Shown one piece after another: positions 34,853-42,993 of a DNA stretch of 64,000 nucleotides (position 1 is its first letter; each line of letters starts with the position of its first letter). Below the pieces are notes generated by a model. That model was not told the origin of the DNA and ran no database searches. It saw only the letters and a list, made by a program, of their open reading frames with translations. The DNA lies in contig OZ245783.1 of assembly GCA_965227875.1 (NCBI GenBank), positions 4,712,001-4,776,000 on the forward strand, written 5' to 3'. This DNA is from G965227875 sp965227875 (GTDB lineage: Bacteria; Pseudomonadota; Alphaproteobacteria; Rhizobiales; JAJFHC01). The translations under genes were made by a program, and so were the position numbers.

Positions 34853-37096
34853 CTAGAATTCCCGGCCGAACTTGTTGTTGCGCGGGAAGCCCTTGGGCGG
34901 AAGCCGGCCGGCCTGCGCGCGCTGGCCCTGCCAGTCCTTGAGGTCGGTGACGGTCCAGTTGCGTCCCGAACTGTCGAGCCAGGACAGCCCTTCCGACAGC
35001 GTGAAGATCTTGGCGTCGGACAATCCGCCATCCTTGTAGCGCTGGAGCCTGACCCCGCGGCCGCGGCTCATTTCAGGCAGGTCGGACGCCTCGAAGATCA
35101 GGAGCTTGCGATTGTCGCCGACGACGGCCACCGCATCCCCCGATGCCGGGCGGCAGACCAGGGCTTCTTCCGGCGCGGTCACGTGGAGCACCTGCTTGCC
35201 CTTGCGGGTATTGGCCACGACATCGTCTTCAGGCACGACGAACCCGCGCCCGTCGGTCGCCGCGACCAGAAGCTTCCGGCCCGGCGTGTTCACGAACAGC
35301 TCGACGATCTCGTCCGACTGGTCGAGATCGATCATCAGCCGCACCGGTTCACCATGGCCGCGTCCACCCGGCAGCCGGTCCGCACCGATGGTGAAGAACT
35401 TGCCGTTGCTCGCAAACAGCACCAGCTTGTCGGTCGTTTCGGCGTGAATGACGAAACGGCCCTTGTCGCCGTCTTTGAAGCTGAGCCCCGTCGCATCCGC
35501 AAGGTGCCCCTTCATGGCGCGGATCCACCCCTTCTCCGAACAGACGACGGTGATCGGTTCTTTCTCGATCATGGCCTGCTGGATGTCGAAGTCGCCCTGC
35601 GGCGCGGTCTCGAAGCTCGTACGTCGACGGCCGAGATCGGTTTTCTGGCCGAACTTGTCCCGGGTCTCCCGGATTTCGCCGGAAATGTGTTTCCACTGCT
35701 TTTCTTCCGATCCCAGCAGCGCCTCGAGTTCGACCTTCTCTTCGCTGAGGGCCTCGTGTTCCTTGCGGATCTCCATCTCCTCGAGCTTGCGCAGGGACCG
35801 GAGGCGCATGTTGAGGATCGCTTCGGCCTGGACATCCGTCAGGTCGAAGGTCGCCATCAGTTCCTTCTTCGGCTCATCCTCCTCGCGGATGATGCGGATC
35901 ACCTCGTCGAGGTTGAGATAGGCGACGAGATAACCCCCCAGGACCTCAAGCCTGTGTGCGATCTTGCCCAGCCGATGATTGGTCCGCCGGATCAGGACTT
36001 CGTTGCGGTGCTCCAGCCACTGCGACAGGACCTCGCGCAGGCTCAACACACCGGGAACCTGGCCCTTGCTGAGGACATTCATGTTGAGCGAAACCCGCGA
36101 TTCCAGGTCCGACACCTTGAACAGGGATTCCATCAGCAGCACCGGGTCTACCGTGCGGCTCTTCGGTTCGAGCACGAGCCTCACGTCTTCGGCGGATTCG
36201 TCGCGGATATCCGCCAGAAGGGGCAGTTTCCGCGCCTGCATCAGCTCGGCGATCTTCTCGATCAGCCTGGACTTCTGGACCTGGTAGGGAATTTCCGTGA
36301 CCACGATGACGTAGCCGCCGCGGCCCGTGTCTTCCTTTTCCCATCGCGCCCTGACGCGGAACCCGCCCCGGCCGGTCTTGTAGGCTTCGACGATGGTCTC
36401 CCGCGGCTCGACGATGATGCCGCCGGTGGGGAGGTCCGGTCCAGGCACGAACTCCACCAGTTTCTCGATGGTGGCGTTGGGATGCTTGATCAGATGCAGC
36501 GCCGCATCGCACAGTTCGCCCGCGTTGTGCGGCGGAATGTTCGTGGCCATGCCGACGGCGATGCCGGAAGCGCCGTTCGCCAGCAGATTGGGAAAATTGC
36601 CGGGAAGGACGACCGGTTCGCGGTCTTCCCCGTCATAGGTCTCGCGAAAGTCGACGGTGTCCTCGTCAATCCCCTCGAGCAGGGCCTGGGCGACCTCCGT
36701 CAGGCGCGATTCCGTGTATCGCATGGCCGCGGCATTGTCGCCGTCGATATTGCCGAAATTCCCTTGCCCCTCGACCAGCGGGAACCGGACCGCGAAGTCC
36801 TGCGCGAGCCTGACGAGCGCGTCGTAGACCGCCTGGTCGCCATGGGGATGGTATCGGCCGATCACGTCGCCGACCACGCGGGCGCATTTCTTGAACCCCT
36901 GCCCCGGATCGAGCTTGAGCTGGCGCATGGCATAGAGAAGGCGCCTGTGCACCGGCTTCAGGCCGTCGCGCACGTCCGGCAGCGCGCGATGCATGATGGT
37001 GGAGAGCGCATAGGCCAGGTAGCGCTCTTCCAGCGCTTCGCGCAGATTGATCGGCTCGATGCCCGTAGGTTCGGGCGGGCCTTCGTGAGTGGTCAT
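34853..37096 (-). CDS. parC: DNA topoisomerase IV subunit A
   Basis: Decatenates daughter chromosomes with ParE. The 747-residue protein has the gyrase-A fold with MHRALPDVRDGLKPVHRRLLY near residue 35, the QRDR segment YHPHGDQAVYDALVR near 82-96 with Gln at the position equivalent to E. coli Ser80, the catalytic Tyr in AAMRYTESRLT near 126, and a C-terminal beta-propeller. It is ParC rather than GyrA from the N-terminal DGLKPVHRR context and the neighbour recO. Gln at the quinolone position seems usual for alphaproteobacterial ParC (from memory). Confidence 0.93.
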   Translation of the reverse strand: MTTHEGPPEPTGIEPINLREALEERYLAYALSTIMHRALPDVRDGLKPVHRRLLYAMRQLKLDPGQGFKKCARVVGDVIGRYHPHGDQAVYDALVRLAQDFAVRFPLVEGQGNFGNIDGDNAAAMRYTESRLTEVAQALLEGIDEDTVDFRETYDGEDREPVVLPGNFPNLLANGASGIAVGMATNIPPHNAGELCDAALHLIKHPNATIEKLVEFVPGPDLPTGGIIVEPRETIVEAYKTGRGGFRVRARWEKEDTGRGGYVIVVTEIPYQVQKSRLIEKIAELMQARKLPLLADIRDESAEDVRLVLEPKSRTVDPVLLMESLFKVSDLESRVSLNMNVLSKGQVPGVLSLREVLSQWLEHRNEVLIRRTNHRLGKIAHRLEVLGGYLVAYLNLDEVIRIIREEDEPKKELMATFDLTDVQAEAILNMRLRSLRKLEEMEIRKEHEALSEEKVELEALLGSEEKQWKHISGEIRETRDKFGQKTDLGRRRTSFETAPQGDFDIQQAMIEKEPITVVCSEKGWIRAMKGHLADATGLSFKDGDKGRFVIHAETTDKLVLFASNGKFFTIGADRLPGGRGHGEPVRLMIDLDQSDEIVELFVNTPGRKLLVAATDGRGFVVPEDDVVANTRKGKQVLHVTAPEEALVCRPASGDAVAVVGDNRKLLIFEASDLPEMSRGRGVRLQRYKDGGLSDAKIFTLSEGLSWLDSSGRNWTVTDLKDWQGQRAQAGRLPPKGFPRNNKFGREF

Positions 37097-37138
37097 GTCG
37101 GTCCCCTGAAACAGCGGCGCAACAGCGCCTATCGTGCC

Positions 37139-37873
37139 TTAAACTGAATCGGCCTGTTTCCGCAACAGCTGCACGAGACGCTCCCGGGCGGTCGGCATGC
37201 TGCCGCCGCGGGCGTCGAACACATGGCGCTGAAGAAAGAACCCGGTCATTTCGAAACCGGACACGATCTCGGCCCGGGTTGCGGAGAGCCCGCTGCGGCC
37301 GGTGAGAAACGTCGGCAGGGCCAGGAGCTTCGGCGCATAGGGCTCGCCCGCACCGGCGCTCACCGCCCGGCCGCTCTTCGGCGAGACATAAACGAGGTCA
37401 TCCCGGGTACCGGTGGCCGCGCATTGCGAGAGGTCGAGCCCGAACCCGAGTTCGTCGAGCAGGCCCAGTTCCCACCGCACCATCAGCGCCGGCCAGTGGT
37501 CGCCCTCGCCCAGAGCATCCAGAACGATGACGAAGGCATCGTAGAGCCGTTCGAAGGGCTGGCGCTCGGGCACAAGCTGGGCCATCGCGACCAGGCTCGC
37601 CAGACCCGCGAGCTTCTGCGGATTGTCGATGAGCGCCGCCGCCCGCATCCTCGAAGGCTCGAGCGTGTAATTGCCCAGATGCTCGTCGAGGCGTGCCCGC
37701 CATGTCGCGGAAACCCCGTTACCCGGTTGCAGCGCACTTCTGTACCGCTGCGAGCGTCCCCCGCGGACGAGCCCGAGATGACGGCCATGCCCGCGCGTGA
37801 ACAGGTCGAGCAGCACGTTGGCCTCACCGTGTCGCCGGCACCCGAGCACAACTCCGTCTTCGGACCATTCCAT
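37139..37873 (-). CDS. recO: DNA repair protein RecO
   Basis: A 244-residue mediator that loads RecA with RecF/RecR on gapped DNA. It shows the OB-fold start MEWSEDGVVLGCRRHGEANV and GHGRHLGLVRGGRS near residue 29, then a helical C-terminal part with LLRKQADSV at the end. It follows era by 30 bp, the common lepB-rnc-era-recO order. Confidence 0.92.
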   Translation of the reverse strand: MEWSEDGVVLGCRRHGEANVLLDLFTRGHGRHLGLVRGGRSQRYRSALQPGNGVSATWRARLDEHLGNYTLEPSRMRAAALIDNPQKLAGLASLVAMAQLVPERQPFERLYDAFVIVLDALGEGDHWPALMVRWELGLLDELGFGLDLSQCAATGTRDDLVYVSPKSGRAVSAGAGEPYAPKLLALPTFLTGRSGLSATRAEIVSGFEMTGFFLQRHVFDARGGSMPTARERLVQLLRKQADSV

Positions 37874-37903
37874 AGCCTTGCCGCCGCTCCGCGCAAGCGC
37901 GTT

Positions 37904-38830
37904 CTATTTCTTCTTCGGCATGTCGAGGCCCATCGCCCTGTAGCGTTCGGGATCCTCGCTCCAGTTCTTGCGCACCTTGACGAACAGGAAGAGATGGACG
38001 CGTGTCTCGAGCATCTCTTCGAGTTCCTCCCGCGCATCCTTGCCGATCGCCTTGATCGTGCGCCCGCCTTCGCCGAGCACGATCTTGCGCTGCCCGGGCC
38101 GCTGGACGTAGACCACCTGCTCGATGCGGATGCTTCCGTCGCGCAGGGATTTCCATTGTTCGGTTTCGACGGTCGATTCATAGGGCAGTTCGTCGTGCAG
38201 CCGCAGAAAGACCTTCTCCCGCGTGATTTCCGCCGCGAGCATTCGCATGGGAAGATCCGCCATCTGGTCTTCGGGGTAAAGCCAAGGCCCTGACGGGAGG
38301 CTCTCCGCGAGGTCCCTGCGCAGGTCGTCCACACCGTCTCCGTTGAGCGCGGAGATCATGTAGGTGGAGGCGAACGCGACGCGGTCGTTCAGTTCCTGCG
38401 ACAGTTGAAGCAGCGTGCTTCGCTCTACGGCGTCGATCTTGTTGAGGGCCAGGATGAGCCGTTTTCCCGAGGCCTCGGCCGCTGCGAGTATGTCGTCGAT
38501 CTCCTTGTCGATGCCGCGCCCCGCATCGACCACGACGACCACGATGTCCGCATCGCCCGCACTCTGGAGAGCGGCATCCACCATGGCCCTGTCGAGAAGT
38601 CGCCTGGGCGCGAATATGCCCGGCGTATCGACGAAGATCATCTGCGCGTCTCCTTCCACGCAGATCGCGCGGACGCGTGCGCGCGTCGTCTGGGCCTTGT
38701 GGGTGACGATCGAAACCTTGCCGCCGGCGAGCCGGTTGAGAAGGGTCGACTTCCCGGCATTCGGCGCACCTATCAAGGCGACGAAACCGCATTTCCCGTC
38801 CGCAGACACCTCGTTTTCCTCAATCGTCAC
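37904..38830 (-). CDS. era: GTPase Era
   Basis: Binds 16S rRNA during 30S assembly. The 308-residue protein has G1 GAPNAGKS near residue 19, G2 in HKAQTTRARV, G3 DTPG near 63, G4 NKID near 127 and a C-terminal KH domain with IVLGEGGRTIKAIGKDAREEL. The start is GTG 38830: it overlaps the rnc stop by 4 bp (GTGA), and GGAAGG lies six bases upstream. No ATG gives a full domain. Confidence 0.95.
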   Translation of the reverse strand: MTIEENEVSADGKCGFVALIGAPNAGKSTLLNRLAGGKVSIVTHKAQTTRARVRAICVEGDAQMIFVDTPGIFAPRRLLDRAMVDAALQSAGDADIVVVVVDAGRGIDKEIDDILAAAEASGKRLILALNKIDAVERSTLLQLSQELNDRVAFASTYMISALNGDGVDDLRRDLAESLPSGPWLYPEDQMADLPMRMLAAEITREKVFLRLHDELPYESTVETEQWKSLRDGSIRIEQVVYVQRPGQRKIVLGEGGRTIKAIGKDAREELEEMLETRVHLFLFVKVRKNWSEDPERYRAMGLDMPKKK

Positions 38831-39528
38831 AAAACGCCTTCCCGCCGCAATACGGCCTCGGCCGCCAGTTGTTCCGCCGCCCGCTTCGACCCCGCCTTGC
38901 CGGTTTCCGGCTCCATGCCCTTCAGTTCCACTGCGACAGTGAACTCGGGTTCGTGATCGGGGCCCGTGCGGCCCACGATCCGGTATTTCGGTGGCGGCAG
39001 TCTGCGCCCCTGCATCCATTCCTGCAGCGCGGTCTTCGGATCTCTCGGCGGTACCTTGACATCATCGAGGCGCGGTTCCCAGTGCCGCGAAACGAAAGTC
39101 CGGGCCGCATCGAGACCGCCGTCGCGATAGATGGCGGCGATCAGCGCCTCGCAGGCGTCACCGAGAATCGCCTCCTTTTCCCGGCCCCCTGCCTGCGCTT
39201 CGCTCGCACTCATGATCATGACATCGCCCAGATCGACGTCACGGGCTACATCCGCGCATGTTTCCTTGCGCACCAGCGCATTGAGGCGCGGCGCAAGTTG
39301 CCCTTCGCTGCTTTTCGGAAACCGCAGCACCAGCATGTCGGCGATCACCAGCCCGAGAACCCGGTCGCCCAGAAACTCGAGACGCTCGTTGTCGGTGTTG
39401 CGGCCCGAGTGGCGCGCACCGGCACTGGAATGGGTGAGCGCCCGGTCGAGCATCTCCCGGTCGTTGAACCGATATCCGATGCGATCCTCGAAAGCTTCGA
39501 TCGCCTCGGGACGCGAACGCCCCTTCAC
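38827..39528 (-). CDS. rnc: Ribonuclease III
   Basis: Cleaves double-stranded RNA including rRNA precursors. The 233-residue protein has the signature NERLEFLGDRVLGLVIA near residue 46, the catalytic acids in ILGDACEALIAAIYRD near 119, and a C-terminal dsRNA-binding domain (TALQEWMQGRRLPPPKY onward, ending AAEQLAAEAVLR). One base separates it from lepB and it overlaps era by 4 bp. Confidence 0.96.
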   Translation of the reverse strand: MKGRSRPEAIEAFEDRIGYRFNDREMLDRALTHSSAGARHSGRNTDNERLEFLGDRVLGLVIADMLVLRFPKSSEGQLAPRLNALVRKETCADVARDVDLGDVMIMSASEAQAGGREKEAILGDACEALIAAIYRDGGLDAARTFVSRHWEPRLDDVKVPPRDPKTALQEWMQGRRLPPPKYRIVGRTGPDHEPEFTVAVELKGMEPETGKAGSKRAAEQLAAEAVLRREGVL

Positions 39529-39529
39529 G

Positions 39530-40282
39530 TCATTTCACCGTGGACATGATCCGGTCCCAGCGAATACCGCCGGGCCAGTTCCACACTTCCCAGAGACGCG
39601 TCGACTCCGTCATCGAGAAGAAGATGATCTCCGCCCGCCCGACGAAGTTCTCGAAGGGAACGAAGCCCACATGGCTGAGCACCCGGCTGTCCGTGGAATT
39701 GTCCCGGTTGTCGCCCATCATGAAGTAGTGCCCCTCCGGGACGACGTATTCCCGCGTATTGTCCGCTGGACCACGGTCGAGAAGGTCGAGGGACAGATAG
39801 GACACGCCGTTGGGCAGCGTCTCGCGGTACCGCCTGATCCGGCGGACATTGCCGCGATCGTCCCTTTCGACGAAATCCTCGACCCGCTCGCGTTCCACGG
39901 GCTGAGAATTGATGTGCAGCAGGCCGTCCTTCATCTGGATCCGGTCGCCCGGAAGACCGATCACGCGCTTGATGTAGTCCACGCTCGTGTCCGTCGGCAG
40001 CTTGAACACGGCGACATCGCCGCGCTCGGGTTCGGATGCCCATATGCGGCCCGACATCACGTTCGGTCCGAAAGGCAGCGAATAGCGGCTGTAGCCGTAG
40101 CTGTACTTGGAAACGAACAGGTAGTCGCCGATCAGCAGGTTCGACTTCATCGAACCGGATGGAATGTTGAACGGCTGGAACAGAAAGGTCCGGACGATCA
40201 GGGCAAGGATGAGCGCATGAATTATGACGCGCACGATCTCCCCGGCACCGCCATCTGAACTTTTTTCGGCCTCTTCCGTCAT
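39530..40282 (-). CDS. lepB: Signal peptidase I
   Basis: Removes signal peptides of Sec/Tat substrates at the periplasmic face. The protein has one N-terminal membrane helix (IIHALILALIVRTFLF), the catalytic Ser in IPSGSMKSNLLIGD near residue 43, the catalytic Lys in YIKRVIGLPGDRI near 110, and GDNRDNSTDSR near 205. The start at 40282 (MTEEAEKS) is the best fit, but ATGs at 40294 and 40309 are possible. Confidence 0.95.
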   Translation of the reverse strand: MTEEAEKSSDGGAGEIVRVIIHALILALIVRTFLFQPFNIPSGSMKSNLLIGDYLFVSKYSYGYSRYSLPFGPNVMSGRIWASEPERGDVAVFKLPTDTSVDYIKRVIGLPGDRIQMKDGLLHINSQPVERERVEDFVERDDRGNVRRIRRYRETLPNGVSYLSLDLLDRGPADNTREYVVPEGHYFMMGDNRDNSTDSRVLSHVGFVPFENFVGRAEIIFFSMTESTRLWEVWNWPGGIRWDRIMSTVK

Positions 40283-40391
40283 GCTTTGTCTCATGTTCCT
40301 TCGCCGCATCTGGCGCGCCAGTGCGCGCATCGTCCCTGCAGTCGCGCTCCTATAGACCCTGCCGGTTCAATACGCAAATGAACTGCGCCGT

Positions 40392-40811
40392 TCAGGCTTC
40401 CCCGCGCGTGCCGGAGGCGGGTTTTTTCAATATCATCACGAACGCCTGCGCGTATGGAAACTCGTCGGTGATCGTCAGGTGGATTTCCGCCTCGTACCCC
40501 TCGCCCACCAGCAGGTCGAGTCGCTCCCGCGCGCCGCCCGTCAACGTCATGGTGGGTTTTCCTGATGGCTCGTTCACCACCCCCATGTCAGACCAGAAAA
40601 CGCCCTTCCGAAATCCTGTTCCCAGCGCCTTCGAGCAGGCCTCCTTGGCTGCGTACCGCTTGGCGTAGGACGCCGCGCGCATGCGCCTGCGGTCCGATTT
40701 CACGCGCTCGACCTCGGTGAACACCCTGTGCGTGAACCGGTCGCCGAACCGCTCCAGCGTCTTTTCGATCCGGCGTATGTCGATGATGTCGTTGCCGATG
40801 CCGACGATCAT
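40392..40811 (-). CDS. acpS: Holo-[acyl-carrier-protein] synthase
   Basis: Transfers 4'-phosphopantetheine from CoA to the acyl carrier protein. The 139-residue protein starts MIVGIGNDIIDIRRIEKTL and contains KRYAAKEACSKALGTG near residue 52, the Mg/CoA motif. It overlaps pdxJ by 4 bp (ATGA). About 110 bp separate it from lepB. Confidence 0.95.
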   Translation of the reverse strand: MIVGIGNDIIDIRRIEKTLERFGDRFTHRVFTEVERVKSDRRRMRAASYAKRYAAKEACSKALGTGFRKGVFWSDMGVVNEPSGKPTMTLTGGARERLDLLVGEGYEAEIHLTITDEFPYAQAFVMILKKPASGTRGEA

Positions 40812-41578
40812 GACTGCCGCGCTTCGTCCATGAGACTGCGCATGCGCCTGATGCTTTCCTGCAGACCGACGAAGATCGCCTCGCCCACGAGGAAATGGCC
40901 GATGTTGAGTTCGACCACTTCGGGCATCGCCGCCACGGGCGCAACCGTGTCGAAGGTCAGTCCGTGCCCGGCATGCACCTCCAGACCAAGCTCTTTCGCT
41001 CCTGCGCTCGATCGCTTCAGGCGCTGCAGTTCGGCCTCCGCGCGTTCCGCGTCACCGTCGAGCACCGCCTCGCAATAGGCCCCGGTGTGCAGCTCGACGA
41101 TGTCCGCATTGAGCCGGCGGGCGGCTTCAAGCTGCCGCTCGTCGGCATCGACGAACAGGGACACGCGGATTTCGGCATCGCTCAGCGCGTTCACGAACTT
41201 CATCAGGTGGTTCTGTCCACCGGCAACGTCCAGGCCGCCTTCCGTTGTCAGTTCCTCGCGTTTTTCCGGGACGAGACAACAGGCGTTCGGCTTGTAGCGA
41301 AGCGCTATCTCGAGCATTTCATCTGTCGCCGCCATCTCGAAATTGAGCGGCAGGGCGATCTCCGCGCGAAGATTGGCGATGTCGTCATCGCTGATGTGAC
41401 GGCGATCCTCGCGAAGATGCGCGGTAATGCCGTCCGCGCCCGCTTCCGCGGCCAGATGCGCCGCCCTCACGGGATCGGGATGCATACCGCCACGCGCGTT
41501 GCGGATCGTCGCCACGTGATCGATATTGACCCCGAGCCTGAGTGCACCGGCCGCGTCGTGGCCGTTGATGGATGTCAT
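40808..41578 (-). CDS. pdxJ: Pyridoxine 5'-phosphate synthase
   Basis: Closes the pyridine ring of vitamin B6 from amino-acetone phosphate and deoxyxylulose 5-phosphate. The 256-residue TIM barrel has LGVNIDHVATIRNARGG near residue 14, GADGITAHLREDRRHI near 48, and GHGLTFDTVAPVAAMPEV near 200. ATG 41578 is preceded by AGGAG. Followed immediately by acpS, an order conserved in many proteobacteria. Confidence 0.96.
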   Translation of the reverse strand: MTSINGHDAAGALRLGVNIDHVATIRNARGGMHPDPVRAAHLAAEAGADGITAHLREDRRHISDDDIANLRAEIALPLNFEMAATDEMLEIALRYKPNACCLVPEKREELTTEGGLDVAGGQNHLMKFVNALSDAEIRVSLFVDADERQLEAARRLNADIVELHTGAYCEAVLDGDAERAEAELQRLKRSSAGAKELGLEVHAGHGLTFDTVAPVAAMPEVVELNIGHFLVGEAIFVGLQESIRRMRSLMDEARQS

Positions 41579-41590
41579 GAAAATCTCCTG

Positions 41591-42220
41591 TCAGGGAATC
41601 GGGACATCGGCGTGCGCCGCACGCTTCCCGGTTTTGCCTTCCTTCGCGCGGCCCGACCTGCGCAGTTTTTCCTGCCGCCGGTGCTTGTAGGATTCGACGG
41701 CGAGCTTCACCGGAAAATAGCAGATGGACCCCGCAAGTATACCCAGTGGCACGCCGCCGACGGTCATCGGCTTGATCAACGGCCAGGCCACCTGGACGAA
41801 CTCCGTCCACAGCTTGGCGGGATCCGCGATCGCCGCCAGGATACTCACGCGCGGCATTTCCACCTCGACCGGCTGGCCGGTGTCGACGCCGAGCAGGTAG
41901 TTGCCGAAACTGTAGGTCAGGAACCAGATGAACGGAAAGCTCACCGGATTTCCGACGAAAGTGCCCAGGGCTGACGCCAGGAGATTTCCGCCGATGACCA
42001 GTGCGAGCAAGGCCCCGATGAGAAAATGCAATCCCATGAACGGCGTGAACGAGGCGAATGCGCCGGCCGCGAAGCCCAGCGCGATCGCATGCGAAGACCC
42101 CGAAAGACGCGTTACCCTGTGCCAGACGTAGGTACCCGCCCGTTTCCAGCCCCTCTGGGGCCACATCCACGCCCGAAAGGTTCTGAAAATGCCGGGCTTG
42201 TCACGCCGCTTGAACAACAT
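41591..42220 (-). CDS. DUF2062 membrane protein
   Basis: A 209-residue protein with the DUF2062 pattern: ALGFAAGAFASFTPFMGLHF near residue 48, and GTFVGNPVSFPFIWFLTYSFG near 86, with further helices near 145-175 and a basic tail. The family is widespread in alphaproteobacteria; the function is unknown. It lies 12 bp before pdxJ and 6 bp after pyrE in the same direction. Confidence 0.88.
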   Translation of the reverse strand: MLFKRRDKPGIFRTFRAWMWPQRGWKRAGTYVWHRVTRLSGSSHAIALGFAAGAFASFTPFMGLHFLIGALLALVIGGNLLASALGTFVGNPVSFPFIWFLTYSFGNYLLGVDTGQPVEVEMPRVSILAAIADPAKLWTEFVQVAWPLIKPMTVGGVPLGILAGSICYFPVKLAVESYKHRRQEKLRRSGRAKEGKTGKRAAHADVPIP

Positions 42221-42226
42221 AACGCT

Positions 42227-42823
42227 TCAACGACTGTTCAGGTTTCTGCTTCCCGGTTTGACCGCCGGTATGCTCGCTAGGGAAGACGGAAGGTCTTCCG
42301 GTTTGTAGGTGGCGATGTCGAGTTCGGCCAGCGCGATCAGGTCGACACCGATATCCGCCTTGCCCCCGGACCGGTCGATGAGGCATGTCGCGCCGACCGG
42401 GTTTCCGCCACAGGCCCGGATCGCGGCGATGCACTCGCGTGACGACAGCCCCGTCGTGACGATGTCCTCGACCATGAGGCACCTTGCCCCCGGTTCGATG
42501 TCGAAGCCGCGGCGCAATGCCAGTTCACCGTCCACGCGTTCGAAAAAGATCGCCGGCACGCCGAGTTGCCGTCCCATCTCGTAGCCCACGACAACGCCCC
42601 CCATCGCAGGAGAGGCAACCATGTCGATCCCGTCTGCGAACCGGTCGCGCACGCGTCGCGCAAGTTCGGCGCAGAGCCTGTCGGCCCTCCTCGCATCCAT
42701 CAGGACACGCGCGCACTGCAGATAGGCCGCGCTGTGGAGACCCGATGACAGGACGAAATGCCCCTCCAGCAGAGCACCCGCTGCGCGGAACTCCTCGAGG
42801 ACATCGTCTTGACTGAGTGACAT
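42227..42823 (-). CDS. pyrE: Orotate phosphoribosyltransferase
   Basis: Converts orotate and PRPP to OMP. The 198-residue protein has GHFVLSSGLHSAAYLQC near residue 22 and the PRPP loop MVEDIVTTGLSSRECIAAI near 117. The start is ATG 42823 (MSLSQDDVLEEF); upstream codons are open but lack homology. It belongs to a run with the DUF2062 gene, pdxJ and acpS; rsh is 170 bp away. Confidence 0.95.
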   Translation of the reverse strand: MSLSQDDVLEEFRAAGALLEGHFVLSSGLHSAAYLQCARVLMDARRADRLCAELARRVRDRFADGIDMVASPAMGGVVVGYEMGRQLGVPAIFFERVDGELALRRGFDIEPGARCLMVEDIVTTGLSSRECIAAIRACGGNPVGATCLIDRSGGKADIGVDLIALAELDIATYKPEDLPSSLASIPAVKPGSRNLNSR

Positions 42824-42993
42824 GTTACAGAAGGCTCGGATTTGGCTTGTACACAAATGAAATAGTTGACGGGCGACATGAGTGCAAGCCGCGAACTGCC
42901 GCATGGACCAATATAGTCTAACGGCCTTTCCAAACCCGTAACAATAGACTTTCGGCCATCACCGATGCGTGAGGCTCGGGCGGGTCGCGAGGA

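Noticed and set aside
34127..34856. Several frames on both strands in the lysR-parC gap
   Set aside because: They translate the tandem repeat itself (PGPDPGP-type), are open on both strands, and lack ribosome sites.
35183..37147. A 654-codon plus-strand frame antisense to parC
   Set aside because: parC shows every family motif; the antisense frame has no recognisable domains and is a codon-bias artefact.
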